From assembly GCA_963575745.1 (NCBI GenBank), contig CAUYUJ010001403.1, positions 418,501 to 482,500 of the forward strand: a stretch of DNA of 64,000 nucleotides, given 5' to 3'. The notes under the pieces were generated by a model, which was not told the DNA's origin, did no database searches, and saw only the letters and a list, made by a program, of their open reading frames with translations. Both the position numbers and the translations under genes were made by a program. Source of the DNA: Prorocentrum cordatum (Eukaryota > Sar > Dinophyceae > Prorocentrales > Prorocentraceae). Each line of letters begins with the position of its first letter. Position 1 is the first letter of the stretch. Below are positions 1 through 10,526 of the stretch, piece after piece.

Positions 1-283
1 AATACTACGGCATGGGAGCTGATCTCAACAGGTTAGAAATACCTCCTGTGTTCACATGTCTATTGCGTGAAGCCTTAATTTGCCGCCAGCGCGTTGACCT
101 TTTTTTACAATGTGGCTTCTCCATGCAACGCGCTGTTTGGACGGTAGCCAGCGATGCTACCCGACTTGCGTGTCTTGCACCGTGAACGGCAGACGCAAAC
201 ATGCGACCACTCTCGAGAACAGACTACCTGCCGGGTAAGCATTGAGGCTATCACTCAAGCCACTGCAGTAGCCAAAACCAATC

Positions 284-836
284 GTGCACTACGGACCAAG
301 ACTACTATCACGGGTCAGCAGTACTATGACGACGGAAACGTGGCTGACTACCAGCGCCCCACTACTACAATGGACGACGGGGGGGGGATGGAATGGCCCC
401 CTCCCGGTCGTGCGAAATGACCCCGACAGGGGTCGAGTCATCATCGGAGTGGGGAACCGCGATGTACAAGTCCAATACGGCGACGCACGACTTTCACTGT
501 ACATCGAAGCATTGATCGCTCGAGAAACTGGCTCAGACAACGCTGCCCTAAGGACTGCGTTGACATTCGCAACCAGTCTTCCTGCGGGGCGACCTGCAAT
601 GACATTTGATTATATCCCAACCAAAGAGAGAATGCTCCAGATGACGAGTGCGAGCCGACTATCTCCTAAGGTACTTCTTTCGCATCGAGAATTCAGTCTC
701 CGTCAGGTTAGCTGACAGCAGTCACAAGCTACTTCCAGTGGCTTATGCTGGCACTTTTGCACTGGTGCACTATGACAACGACGTGGTTCCAGGCTTCAAC
801 TATGACGAAGCTGAAGAAATTGTCTCAAACATTTAA
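284..836 (+). pseudogene. copia integrase C-terminal-like fragment
   Basis: Two overlapping frames (284-715, then 648-836) give a segment with VVRNDPDRGRVII and GNRDVQVQYGDAR. This resembles the small beta-rich DNA-binding C-terminal domain of copia integrase, where a path of charged residues precedes 'VQYGDAR'-like strands. The upstream peptide YYDDGNVADYQRP at about 330-365 is in another frame and is probably the same protein before a frameshift. The catalytic D,D,E core is absent. Confidence 0.55.
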
Positions 837-1056
837 TATATATTAATGGGCCAGCACCTTCGAGGATCATCCAATGCCTGAAGTCAACGAAACCTCAGGC
901 GGGCTTCGACCAAGACATGGCAAAGTTTGAAGAACTGGCTGATGCACCGACACAAGGCAACGACGCCAGAGAAGCCCCAGTAGCCGAAGCACCACAGGAG
1001 ACGGACTGCTTCCTATCACCCGTGAGGAATCAGAAGCGGACTTTGAGGGGCATATC

Positions 1057-1533
1057 ATGGATGCGTTGCGCACAGATCTGCAGGAGGAAACAGGGCTACT
1101 GGAGGCAACACCACTAGTCGACCTCGACACTATACCCACACAGATGATCACCGACAGTAGTGCGTTGGTCAAAGTAGCTGAAGAACAGCGGGGGCACCTG
1201 CCTACGTGGGGCAATCCACATGGCATCGACACAACGGAGACAGATCACGTCCCACTGTGCTCCACGGACGAAGACGACACTTGCGGGTTGGGCGTTGACG
1301 ATCATGGGCACTATATAGAACTCTTCCTCACTGCAGACGCATCAAAGGTAGCCCCACTCGAACAACATCACACTATATTTGAATTCGGCCGCGTAACCAC
1401 TATGCGAGTATATGTGACCGCTGCAGCTAAACGAGCTGCAGTCGTCAATGAGGACGACCTCCCCGCGAAGGCCGACATCCAGGCGAACCCAGTCGAGGTA
1501 TCTAGAGCCCCCTGCTCTGAACTCAATAGATGA
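1057..1533 (+). pseudogene. copia Pol linker between integrase and RT
   Basis: Open frame of 158 codons rich in acidic and Thr residues, ending with VEVSRAPCSELNR, the kind of sequence that lies just before the copia RT fingers. It contains RVYVTAAAKRAAVVNEDDL, which reads like the conserved pre-RT segment of these elements. No catalytic residues are expected here. A frame change separates it from the RT that starts near 1593. Confidence 0.5.
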
Positions 1534-1592
1534 CAACCAGTGATTTAAAATGTAAGATACACCAAAGGCGTCAAACATCATGACTTCGTGAT

Positions 1593-2180
1593 ATGCATAT
1601 AAGTGGGACATTCGTCAAGAACGAAGTGGGCGAGATGGAGCGGACCATTGGACTACGCCTGGCAATTCAGGGTTACATGGACCTCGGAGCCTTCGACGCG
1701 GAGGCTTTCTCATCGACGGCGCGGCGGTCGAGTCAGAGACTGCTCGCGAGCACGGCTGCGTGCCAGAAGCAATGGATCATCGCTTCGCTTGACATCAACG
1801 TGGTTTTCCTGAGGGGATTTACCCATCAGGAACTTGTTGAAGCAAACGGTGAAAATAAACGCGTGGCGCGCTTTACGCTGCCGCTTGGATCAGCATCTGC
1901 GCTTAGCTTCCTCCCAGGATTTAAGCACCACGATGAGTCGAAGCACTGCTTGCAGTGCCTCAAACCAGGCATCGGCACCAAGGACGCATCGAGAGCCTTC
2001 TCACTGAAGCTCAGAATGACCACCAGGGGGGTTGGTCTCAGACCCGCGCCCCATGACGAGGAGATCGAAACAAGTTCCAACCTTGTTGCAGCCAAGCACG
2101 TCGATGACATCAATATGGCCAGTGATGAGGGCGCCATCGACAGGTACATCAAGTGCGGTGAGGGCGCTCTTGGCAAATGA
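1593..2180 (+). pseudogene. copia reverse transcriptase (fingers and palm)
   Basis: 195-codon frame. Fingers: FVKNEVGEMERTIGLRLAIQG. Palm motif A: IIASLDINVVFLRG keeps the first catalytic Asp. Motif near LQCLKPGIGTKDASRAF matches the copia 'K..YGLKDAPRAW' region with Tyr-Gly changed to Thr/Gly. The catalytic dipeptide is in KHVDDINMASDE, so the usual YVDD is HVDD with both Asp retained. The frame is lost at 2180 and the rest of the domain continues in another frame. RNA-dependent DNA polymerase in origin, now non-functional because the frame is broken on both sides. Confidence 0.8.
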
Positions 2181-2182
2181 AC

Positions 2183-2790
2183 TCAACAACACACACGTCT
2201 ACCAAGTGTGCTGCGAGGTACACAACGGATGAGGACGGTAACGTTACACTTGATCAAGACGAATACATAAAACAGCTCCGTCCTATACAACATCCTGGAC
2301 ACACTTGGCGCAGACGCTGACGCCGAGGCATCAAAGATGGTCACTGACATGCTTGTAAGCCTCAGAGGCGCTTTGGCTTGCGCCGTAATCACACAGGTGC
2401 GGTTGATGCTACATGCTGTATCCCTGCAACGTGTCCAAGAACCGACCAACATGCAAGTGCGACGACTGAACGCGATTACCGGACAGTTGCAGGTTTGCCT
2501 TAAGAAGATCGTCTGCCAACCGATGAACGCAACGGGCGAGGTCGACCTGCACAGCGACTCCGGCTACTGGCGTCTTAGTGGAGATGCCGAGGACGAGGTC
2601 AAAGACTAGGGGCACACTTGCTACGGCGTGGAAAGCTGGTAAACCCGTCGTCCATCTGATCGACGCGCATTGCAAGTCTCACCGCTCGCAGGTCCGGTCG
2701 AGCTACTCAGCGGAAACACTAGCAGCTGCCCGCAACTTGGAGGACTGCTATCCCACGATCGTCTTTCTGCATGAACCCCGCGCAGGGCCG
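2183..2790 (+). pseudogene. copia RT connection and start of RNase H
   Basis: Continuation of the copia Pol in two frames (about 2235-2609 and 2578-2790). It contains DEYIKQLRPIQH, LQRVQEPTNMQVRRLNAITG and GEVDLHSDSGYWRL; the last carries the first RNase H Asp. SYSAETLAAARNLEDCYPTI supplies the conserved RNase H Glu. An internal frameshift occurs near 2600. Confidence 0.75.
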
Positions 2791-2809
2791 CTGATGCCCA
2801 CTCAGTTGG

Positions 2810-2882
2810 TGTGTATATATATATATGTATATATGTATATATACATATATATATACATACATTTCTCTATATATATGTATAC
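2810..2882. repeat. AT/TATA dinucleotide-like tract
   Basis: Almost pure alternating T and A with a few G and C, about 70 bases, inserted inside the RNase H part of the copia remnant, where it replaces coding sequence. It is the only long AT-alternating stretch in the window and is self-complementary. Confidence 0.9.
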
Positions 2883-2885
2883 TTG

Positions 2886-3190
2886 AGATGGGCGGCCTGA
2901 ACATTGAGGTCACCTTGACCATCGATGCGGAATGTGTCTTCAAGTCCTCGTCAAGCAAAGACCTGAAGGAAGCAACTGAGTGAATCCCTTTGGGACACAT
3001 CAGTTGGATATGACCGATGATGGAGCGAGGTGTCATGCAGAGTGCACAGTGGCGCGACACTCGCGACATGACTGCGGATGGCCACACCAAGGGGAGCATC
3101 GACAGAGATATGCTCATACAGGTCATGGGAGGAACACAGTCCTTCAATCACGATTTAAAACGACAGACTCCATACAGGGCTGGCCAGACA
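2886..3190 (+). pseudogene. copia RNase H, C-terminal end
   Basis: Peptides GGLNIEVTLTIDAECVFKSS, then after a frameshift QWRDTRDMTADGHTKGSIDRDML and HDLKRQTPYRAG. The DTRDMTADGHTKG block is the terminal copia RNase H motif with the last catalytic Asp, and the element's coding part ends close after TPYRAG at about 3182. Confidence 0.75.
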
Positions 3191-3260
3191 AGATCGCCTG
3201 AACCGCCTGAGGAGCAATCGCCTGCAAGGTTACTTGCCTGCGAGGCAACTTGCTAGCACG

Positions 3261-4322
3261 GACACTTTCGTTCCGGTCAGTCTTCCTTGTTGAGCCCGCC
3301 TGATGCTGCCTACCTTGTGCACGTAGCGTTGTTCTGTACAGCGGGCGGCAGATTCACGCTTCGTCTCCTCCCCCCCGACTCTAAAGGAGGCTGGGGCAAA
3401 GGCGAGAGATAGCGAGCGTTTGTCCGCGGACGTTTGTTCTCAAGCGGCCGGTCGCCAACACATGATTGCGCCTCATCGCGAGGCACACCTACTTGCCATT
3501 GGGACCGAAAACCGATTCGCTTGACATGGCCCGTCGTTCCAGCGACTATCTCTTACTTTTGGGACTATTGTTACTACGGTACAACAGAGTTGGATATGGG
3601 CTTCGCCTTAGGCGAAAGTTCTGGTTGGGTTTCCCACCCCCTTCAAACTCAGGGAGGTGCGCATCGATCCCGAATCGTTCATATCGCCGGCAGGGGCCCA
3701 CCCCGCAAGGGAAAACGTGTGGTTGTTTTATCGTTATCGGGGGTACGTCGCCGATTCGGGCTCGATCCTCCCCCTCCTTCAACGGAGGAAAAACCACCGC
3801 GACCCCGACAATTGGCGTTTTCCAACCGGTCCTAGGCATTTGCTAAACAGCCCTGCCCTGTTCGATCCCTTCAGTTGGCGCGTTTGCTAAACAGCATCGT
3901 TTGTCGGGGTTCTGACTATGGGGTTGGATCCTCTGCTCTCTGCTCCTGAGTCGGTCGTCCCCCATGTCGCCTCCCCTCAGGACGTGGGACCCCGCCAGCG
4001 GCCAGTTCGTCGAAGATGAGATCCCAGCGGAGGCCGTCGCAGTCGCCGTCGCAGTCGCCCGGCAGCGTGCTCTGCAATTTTTTCGGGCCTCCTTCAGTTG
4101 CCGAAGAAAGGTATACAAAAGCTGGTTTCGCCATAGCGGGCGCCCGCGGTGGTGGCAGGCGGAAGTGTAAACGTTCCAACCGCCTTGGGGCAGGCGCCCC
4201 CGAGGCTGGAAAAGGTCCTGCGGTGTGCCCTTCTTCGCCCGCTGGCTCCCGAAGGGCCCTCGGCGTGGCCACGGCTGAGCGCAGGTGGAAAAGTTGGCGC
4301 GGCCTGGGGCCAGGGTTCAGGC
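3261..4322. other. Non-coding stretch, nothing recognised
   Basis: GC-rich sequence with short C- and G-runs. The open frames here (for example 3434-3846) show no known motif and overlap in several frames, as expected for GC-rich non-coding DNA. No LTR of the preceding copia element was found. Confidence 0.5.
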
Positions 4323-4464
4323 GGCATGTCCCTCTACAGGAGGGATATTCAAAAATAGTCAAAAAACGTCGGTGGACGATTCTTGGATTATTTTTGAATA
4401 TGTTTGAATATTTGTTTGCATATTTTAATGTTTCTTCCAACGTCCGCCTGTAGGAGGACATGCC
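4323..4464. repeat. AT-rich foldback element, family A, copy 1
   Basis: Terminal inverted repeats: 4323-4340 GGCATGTCCCTCTACAGG against the complement of 4447-4464, 16 of 18 matching. Inside, 4345-4370 pairs with 4375-4401 (atattcaaaaata and its complement), so the element can fold into one long hairpin. Strikingly AT-rich against GC-rich flanks. A diverged second copy lies at 39338-39482. Non-autonomous, MITE-like; no coding capacity. Confidence 0.75.
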
Positions 4465-5190
4465 CGACCTAAGGCCACGGGGAGGGGGAGGGCCTGGGCG
4501 GGTGTCTCGTCGGACGCAGCGCGAGGAGGACGGCCTTGTGTGGAGGCACGCCGCCTCTCGCCTCTCCTTGCCCTCGCGAGGCCCTGGCGGGAGCCTCGCG
4601 GGGAGGCGAGGCAGGGGCTTCCAGAGCGCCCCCTCGGCCCGCCCCCCTCTAGCACGCGGCCCGGAGGACGGGCGGCGTTCACCATTCAGGAAGGATAGCA
4701 ACACACACACACAGACACAAAGAATCGTCGATTCCCTGGACAAGATGGGAAGTGGAAGGCAAGACGAACCTCCAGAAAATACAGAAAGCAGAGGGGGTCT
4801 TGGGATCTGTGCCTATTGATTTGTGTGTCCCTGGGCCCCTTGAACCACAGGGGTGGGGCGAGGTGGGGGGCATCCCCAGAGGGCATCGGGGACGCCTCGA
4901 AGACGCCCTCCCGCCCTCGAGGAAGCTTTGTGTTTTGGGGATCGGGGGGCACCGATCTATGTACGGTCGGACCGAGGTAGAAGGTCGAGGAAGTCGTGCT
5001 TGTTGGATGTTCTTGTGCATCCTGGGGGAGCGGGCCTCGAATGTTCTTCAGTTTGACAGGCGGATGGCCTTATATTCGTCAAGGATGTTCTGGATGTTTT
5101 TCTGTCCCAGGCCCAGCCGTACTAGACCTGTCGCCACGCCGATTGTTCCGCCGCGATGCCTTCACTCTTGGGGAATTCGCAGCGGGCACC
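4465..5190. other. Non-coding stretch
   Basis: GC-rich, with a short CA run near 4690-4705. Nothing else recognised; the long opposite-strand open frame across 3916-4743 runs straight through the foldback element and is therefore not a gene. Confidence 0.5.
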
Positions 5191-5192
5191 AG

Positions 5193-5350
5193 AACAGACG
5201 CCGCCTCGGGCGCGGCGGGCTTGCCGTGGGGTTTGCCGCGGTGCCGGCCTCGTCTACTTGGGGCGCGGGACGAAGGGTTTTCTGTGGGTTGGCCGTGGTG
5301 CCGGCGTCGTCCATTTGGGCGCGTTTAGAGCAAATTGCGCGGCGACATAT
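5193..5350 (+). repeat. Dispersed repeat family E, copy 1
   Basis: Shares its layout with 27443-27600: GCCGCCTCGGGCGCGG at the start, an internal GCGCGGGACG...GGTTTGCCGTGG(TG/CGT)CGGCGTCG block, and TTGGGCGCG near the end. Same orientation. No coding function evident. Confidence 0.6.
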
Positions 5351-5554
5351 GTGCCTTCTGGTTTCTGCCCTGTAATGTTTTGCGTTGTCAGCGCATGCGG
5401 CTTCTCCAGCACCACACTGTATACTGCCGGGCGTCGATGTCCGCAGCCGCCCCAGCAGCGCAATGTCCTGCAGGGTGCATGCCCGATCCCGCAGAAAACG
5501 GGCCATACCCGTTGCACCATTAGTGTAATGTGGCTCTGGGATCTACAATGCATT

Positions 5555-5755
5555 CGGCGGCGAGCCCAGGGGGAAGTGAGAAGGAGAAGGCCTTCCCAGA
5601 AGGCTCGGAAGTTCCCCATCCTTCCGAGAAGTGCTCTAAGCCTCCCTTGAGGACACAGAAGACCTCTCAGAAGGCCAGAGGGCTTCTGAGAAGTCCCGCC
5701 GCCTTCTGCGAAAGCCTTCTCCTTCTCACTCCCCCCCCTCGCTGGAGGCGTCCTG
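5555..5755. repeat. Foldback family B (AGAAGGC type), copy 1
   Basis: Ends are inverted repeats: GTGAGAAGGAGAAGGC near 5575 and its complement GCCTTCTCCTTCTCAC near 5715. The interior is built of repeated CAGAAGGC and CTTCTGAGAAG palindromes. Other copies: 7495-7630, 28522-28660, 53815-54000. MITE-like. Confidence 0.7.
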
Positions 5756-5839
5756 GGCTCAGGACTGCGAGGTGGGCCCGGCCGTGACGACGAGGGTTTC
5801 CAGGAGGCTTAGAGAGTAGCAATCGGGCTGGACGACAGA

Positions 5840-5998
5840 GCAGAATAGGGAAAGAGGTGTTACGAAATATGCTGCATGCAGCTGGTTTCCGCCCCGCCGC
5901 CGGGCCCATTCCTCGATACACGGGCGCCTTTGGCGCCAGGAAAACCAGCTACGTGAGCTGATTCTCTACCCTACCCTTTCGTTCCCCCGAATCGAGAA
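5840..5998. repeat. Dispersed foldback family C, copy 1
   Basis: Matches 38520-38690 over most of its length: TACGAAAT.TGCTGCATGCAGC, GGGCCCATTCCTCG, GGCGCCAGGAA and AGCTACGTGAGCTGATTCTC. It contains nested small palindromes (GCTGCATGCAGC, GGCGCCTTTGGCGCC, AGCTACGTGAGCT). The purine-rich start and pyrimidine-rich end are complementary. Confidence 0.7.
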
Positions 5999-6269
5999 GG
6001 AGTCGAGCGCTAATGTCCTCTTCCTCCTCCTACTAGTAGTGATCTCCTTCTCCTCCCCCAGCCCATCCGATCACGCAGCGGCCATCCCCTGCAATCATTG
6101 CACTGCCCTGTGGTCTCTGCCCAGTCTGGTACAGGGCACTCCTCCGAGTGGATTAAGGGCGCGCTCCGTACCAAAGTCAACATCAAACCAAGTCCTCAGC
6201 CAAAGAAGTGGCATCAAGTGTCAACACGAAGTCAATGCCTCTTGTCCTCTTCCTGCTCTTTTCCCCTGA

Positions 6270-6790
6270 AGGAAGCGGATGTCTAGAAGGTAGTCGGGGG
6301 AGGAGGAGAGGGAGGAGGAGGAGGAGGACTAGCGTAAACCAAGGAGTCATCAACGATTTTGGAATTATCCCTCCCTCCAAGCTCCCTCTCCATAAGCCCC
6401 TACAACGGATCATTTCCATTGATGGAACTGCTTCGCTGGAAGACACCCTTGAAGACCCTGAAGCATGCCAAAACATTGTTCTCGGGAAACGCCACGGATC
6501 TACCTGACTGTTGCGTCTTGACGATCCGGAATCGTGCCATAACGCCGTTGTTGGGCTTTCAACACCGCGAATCAACATAACTGCTGCACCCGCATAATCT
6601 TGAATCCAGTTCTACTACGTTGAACATGGCAATCCGTGAAATTGTTTCAAGTTTTATGAAGAAATGCGCGCGACGCTAAGGCGAGAGCCACATTTTGAAA
6701 AGGAACCGCCCTCAATGCGCAATGTCGCTAAGGCGAGAGCCACATTTTGAAAAGGAACCGCCCTGAATCTGTGAAGCTCTCGCACAGTTC
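6270..6790 (-). repeat. 83-bp-repeat element, inverted copy
   Basis: Reverse-complement copy of the family seen at 33897-34850, 54895-55600 and 55615-56215. Two partial 83-bp subrepeats (AGAGCCACATTTTGAAAA twice, at about 6673 and 6735) are followed by the unique part (GAACTGCTTCGCTGGAAGAC; CCCTCCAAGCTCCCTCTCC) and end in a GGA tract at 6297-6330. Confidence 0.75.
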
Positions 6791-6792
6791 TA

Positions 6793-7120
6793 AGAGGAGG
6801 AGGGGGCGGAGGAGGAGGAGGGAGGAGGAGGAGGGAGGAGGAGGGAGAAGGAGGGAGGAGGCGGAGGAGGAGGATCAAGTGGCGGGCCGCCGCTCGCCGG
6901 GAGCTTTCAGGCTTGCTGCAACCGTAGGCTCAAGAGCTCTACGAACCGAAATGTCATGTCTGAGCGGGAGAGAGCAGGCAGCGGCAACAGGCAGACCAAA
7001 TGGGGGGGATGATCGCTGGGGCACTTCAAAAGAGGAAGAGGAGGAAGAGGAGGAGGAGGAGGAGGAGGAGGAGGAGGAGGAGGAGGAGGAGGAGGAGGAG
7101 GAGGAGGAGGGAGGAGGAGG
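6793..7120. repeat. GAG/GGA microsatellites
   Basis: Two purine-only trinucleotide tracts (6793-6872 and 7028-7118) separated by GC-rich unique sequence. They abut the inverted 83-bp-repeat element, as similar tracts abut the other copies. Confidence 0.9.
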
Positions 7121-7494
7121 ACGGGAAACTCCTGCTAATGAAGCGCGGCGCCGAGAGGTGCAGCACCTCATGGGGCTCGGCAAGAGGGCTCGGGCGGGGC
7201 CCGCGCCGGAGCAGACGCAGGGCGCTGCGTGGGGCGAGCTGGCGGGGGCCGCTGGGTGGATCACTGAGATCTGGGACGTTGCATCTTTTTGCACGCCGGG
7301 CGGTCCCGGCCGCTGTCGGGCCCCGGAGCCAAGCACAGATCGATCCCGCGCGGGAAGTGCAGCAGAGAGACGGGGTCTGGGTTTCTGCCCGTGATTCGGC
7401 ACGCTATACGCCGGATCTCAGGGATAACCCCAAGGGGGGGCATCACATGGGGCGCTCCGTCGGCACAGATCGGCGGCGCGGCCAGAGGGGGGGG
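7121..7494. other. Non-coding stretch
   Basis: GC-rich sequence between the GAG tract and foldback family B copy 2. Nothing recognised. Confidence 0.5.
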
Positions 7495-7632
7495 GGGGGG
7501 CTTCTCTAAGGGCTCAGAAGGCCTGCGGCCTTCTGAGAAGTTCTCTGTGCCTTCACCGAAGACACAGAGGGCCTGTCAGAAGGCCGGAGGGTCTCTGAGA
7601 AGCCCCCCTCCCCGCCGTCTGAGAAGGCTTGC
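7495..7632. repeat. Foldback family B, copy 2
   Basis: Contains CAGAAGGCCTGCGGCCTTCTG, a near-perfect palindrome, and GGCTTCTC...GAGAAGCC at its ends. Same internal CAGAAGGC units as the copies at 5555, 28522 and 53815. Confidence 0.65.
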
Positions 7633-8221
7633 TGGGCGCGCGAAATTCCAACGGAAAGATTGGGGACGCAGGCCAGCAGCAGTTCGTGCCCATGTTCTGC
7701 GGGAGTCGCTGTCAGTATCGCCGCGAGCCGTCTGCCAACTTCTGGACGTCACGTCGCCAGCCCAAACAGTGGCCGCTGTCAGTGCTGGACAACATCTGAT
7801 ACCCGGCATCGTCACCCTGTTTCCCCCGTGCCCACTTCGGGCGCGCCACCTCCAAGAAGGGCCCCGCCTTCGGAGCAGGATCGCCCCCAGCGGAAGTGAA
7901 ACGGCGGCGCGTCCGCGGGCGGAAGCCAGCGCAAGGTGGGCAGCTGGCGGTGGAAGAAAGGTTGGTGCGTCGACTCTTTGGGGCTCAGGATTGGAGTCGG
8001 CCTCGTGTATCCAGACCCTCTGGTCGCCCGTGCGGTCGAAGAGGCCCCCTGCGAGGACACGCGTGATGCCCACCCACCCCCTTGGTTCCGCACTCCTGCT
8101 GGCGCCCCCGAGGCGAGGGCCACGGGCTGAAGGATCGGCGGGTGGCCAGCTGAGACCGTCGGCGGCATTCCCAACCCCAGACATCCAACATCAGACGCTC
8201 GCTTTGGGGACCTTCGGGCGG
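7633..8221. other. Non-coding stretch
   Basis: GC-rich; overlapping open frames on both strands, none with a recognisable motif. Nothing else seen. Confidence 0.4.
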
Positions 8222-8390
8222 CCCACCTAGCGGATTTGTTCAGCTTTGGTTCGACTCTAGTTCGGTTCTAGTTCGACTCAGGCTCGACATGAATACGGTT
8301 CAATCTCGATTCAAGTCGTCGGATGTTCGACTCAGCAGCGACACATGAGTGGAGCGAGTGGCTGCAGGAAGGTCCCCAGCACGACCATCT
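8222..8390 (+). repeat. Introner-like repeat family I, copy 1
   Basis: Homologous to almost all of the 197-nt intron at 37927-38123: GCGGAT.TGTTC.GCT, several GTTCGACTC units, CGGATGTTCGACTCAGCA, and GTGGAGCGAG at the end. TTCGACT/TCTAGTTCG units recur every 8-12 bases. No coding exon was recognised beside this copy. Confidence 0.65.
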
Positions 8391-8514
8391 AAGCATCATA
8401 TTGAGAAGCCTGGCTGGTCGCGAGGGGTCGGTCGCCCGCACGGTCGAGAGGGCGGGCGGGTCGTGCCCGGGGCAGGGACGCAGGCAGCCGTTGAGAGAGG
8501 AGCGCGGCCGTCGA

Positions 8515-9040
8515 TGTTGGAGCCTCTTGGCAACTTCGCTGGGCCATCTTGGGCCCCTCCTGGAGCTGGTCTGGAAGCCTTTGGGGCCCTCTTGGGGCCC
8601 TCCTGAGGCCGCCTGGGGCTCTTCTTGGGCACCTCCCGGGGCCCTCTCGGGGGCCTTGCGGCTGCGCCGGGGGCCATCCCGGTGGAAATCTGTCCAAAAA
8701 AGGGGGCGGCGTCAATTGCGCCCCCCCGCCGTCGGGGCCCTCTAGGGGCGGCTGTTGGCGTCGTTGGGGCAGCGTTGGGCGTCTCGCGGGCTCCTCTGTT
8801 GGAGCCATCTTGAGGCCTCGGAGCCCCTCGAAAGCGAGAGGGCGAGAAAGCAAACAACATTGACCAGCACTACTGTTGTGACGGTGCTTGGCCTCTTGGG
8901 GCCTGCTCGGGAAGCCCCGTGGACATGCGGAACCGTCTCGGAGCTGTCTTGGGACTTCTTGGAGGCGTGTTGGATACTATCTTGAACCATCTTCGAATAT
9001 CTTGTGCAGTCTCTGAGGCCTCGTAGACCACCCGGGGCTC
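8515..9040. repeat. Degenerate CTTGGGGCCCTCCTG minisatellite
   Basis: Loose direct repeats of about 15-25 bases built on CTTGGGGCC and CTCCTGGAGC, decaying towards 9040. Open frames on both strands follow the repeat and are not genes. Confidence 0.5.
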
Positions 9041-9784
9041 TCCGTGAGCCGTATCGGGCTATATTGCACGCTATGACCAGTCGCGGGGTGGGGGAGTTTC
9101 AGACCCAGGGTGACGGGATAGGGGGAGCGGTAACCGCCTCTCCCGAAAGGAAACGAAAAGGGGGTCAGCAGAACGAATTCTTTTAACCACCTCCGCCCAG
9201 AAGGCTGGTGAGATCCCCCCCGAATTCATAGTTGAGGCTACTTCCCAGGAGGAGGCGGGCCGGAAAGGGATGAAGCTGTCGACCTCAGGACTCACACAAG
9301 TCATGCACACAAGGACGCGCGTGATACAACGCATCTCTGAATGCGGGCGGGAAGAGAGCGCATAATAATCCCTCAAGTTTCGGGCAGGCCCCTGGTGCCT
9401 GAGCCCTTGGAGGTTGGAAGGGCGTGCGGCGCCCTTCCGTGCCCACCCCGTCCTGCACACACGGAAACGTCCCACTCGCTCCCTCGTGTTGGGGAGGCGG
9501 GCCCAGACATGCGACGTCCTGATTTTTTCAGGACGGCGTCCCCGGAAGTCCCGACCATTTCCCCCGGGACCAGCTTTTCGTCCCGAGTCGTTTTTGGACT
9601 GCCCCGTGGCCCGGCGAGGGTTCCTCGGGGACGAAAATAGCGAAAGACCGCCCGTCCTGATGTTTTGTTTTACGACGCGATCATGTCTGCGGGTGTGCGG
9701 GCTGCCGATGTCTCCCGTGGCCCCCCTCCGCCGGCAGGAGCCCAGGGTGCTGAACCCGGTGGGCCTCGCGCCGCCCCAGTCCAG
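9041..9784. other. Non-coding stretch before the first recognised exon
   Basis: Unique GC-rich sequence with short inverted pieces. A frame is open from 9414 into the first exon but only the part from 9785 resembles the gene's other modules. Earlier exons of the gene were looked for (RWxICD, YFxYWQ signatures) and not found. Confidence 0.4.
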
Positions 9785-9866
9785 GGGGCAGGCGGGCGGG
9801 TCCAAGGTGGCCCACCCCGAGGTGGACAGGAACGCCCCCTCGGTCGAGTACAGAGGGTTCAGCAAG
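9785..9866 (+). CDS. Host gene exon 1 (start of A module 1)
   Basis: Begins after an AG acceptor in phase 2 (codon AG|G) and reads GQAGGSKVAHPEVDRNAPSV then EYRGFSK. The EYRGFSK end corresponds to VEFRGF in exon 4 and to ASFKLLDGK in exon 6. It ends AAG|gtcgtg in phase 0. The next exon resumes after ggcaag|GTCGAC, so GCAAGGTCG is present at both intron ends. The acceptor choice is the least certain part. Confidence 0.5.
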
Positions 9867-9879
9867 GTCGTGCGCAGGA

Positions 9880-10110
9880 GGAGGAGGAGGAGGAGGAGGT
9901 TCGATGATCGAGGGGGAGAGGGAGGATCGAAGAGGGTGGAAGGAGCGAGGATCGAGGAGGCGAAGGAGGGTCGAGGATCAGGCAGGACGATCGAGAAGGA
10001 GAGGATCGAGGGGGAGAAGGATGATGTGGAATCGAGGACCGATGGGGGGTGAGAATCGAGGGGGAGAAGGAGGGTAGATAATCGGCGGATTCGGCCGTTT
10101 TGGACACCTC
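9880..10110. repeat. GAG and GATCGAGG purine-rich repeat
   Basis: Pure GGA units followed by irregular repeats of GATCGAGGGGGAGAAGGA. Lies at the 5' end of intron 1. Confidence 0.75.
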
Positions 10111-10254
10111 TGGTGGTCGCTGGAGGCCTCTGCAGGCGGGTGAGTGGGGGGACGTGGAGGGTGAAGAGTTGCGTTGGGAGGTGGATGTTCCATGCTTCGT
10201 GCTGGCATGACTTGCTTATGGGCTGTGAGCCGTCTCCTTGGGGGCCTCGTCGTC

Positions 10255-10432
10255 GCGGCCAAGCCTGCTTCTACAGTCGGGGCGCTGAGGAAGGAATCCT
10301 TTTCGTTGGGGAGGGGCTCGGTGTTCCTTAGTTGTTCCTTCGTTGTTTTGCTTAGGGCTTCGTTGGGAAATCGAAGTTCATCTTATGGGAAAAAGGGGCC
10401 TCGTTACTTATTTAGGGTTCCATAGGTCAACG
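10255..10432 (+). repeat. Dispersed repeat family H, copy 1
   Basis: Matches 50915-51095: CAGTCGGGGC.CTGA.GAAGGAA, CCTTTTCGTTGGG.AGGGGCT, CGGTGTTCCTT, AAAGGGGCCTCGTT.CTTATT and AGGGTTCC..GGGTCAAC. Same orientation, internal divergence and small indels. Confidence 0.7.
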
Positions 10433-10526
10433 CCCCGACTGTACGTCCTGCTCAGGACGCGCTCCAGGTCTCGGGACTGGGCCAGACGGGGGGGAAAGGG
10501 GACAAGATCAGGAACAGTTGCTCAGT

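Larger units (their letters stand above)
160..3260 (+). mobile_element. Ty1/copia-like retrotransposon remnant (Pol region)
   Basis: Order along the + strand: integrase C-terminal-like segment, variable linker, reverse transcriptase, connection, RNase H, as in copia Pol. The reading frame changes at least five times, one change coinciding with a G-run near 380-387, so no intact polyprotein is possible. Gag, protease and the catalytic integrase core are not in the window and no LTR pair was seen; the element is truncated by the window edge on its 5' side. The arrangement and peptide style match copia-like elements of dinoflagellates (family knowledge); assignment is by motif reading only. Confidence 0.8.

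Noticed and set aside
3916-4743. 275-codon open frame on the minus strand
   Set aside because: It passes through the AT-rich foldback element and GC-rich DNA without any recognised domain; openness is a GC effect.
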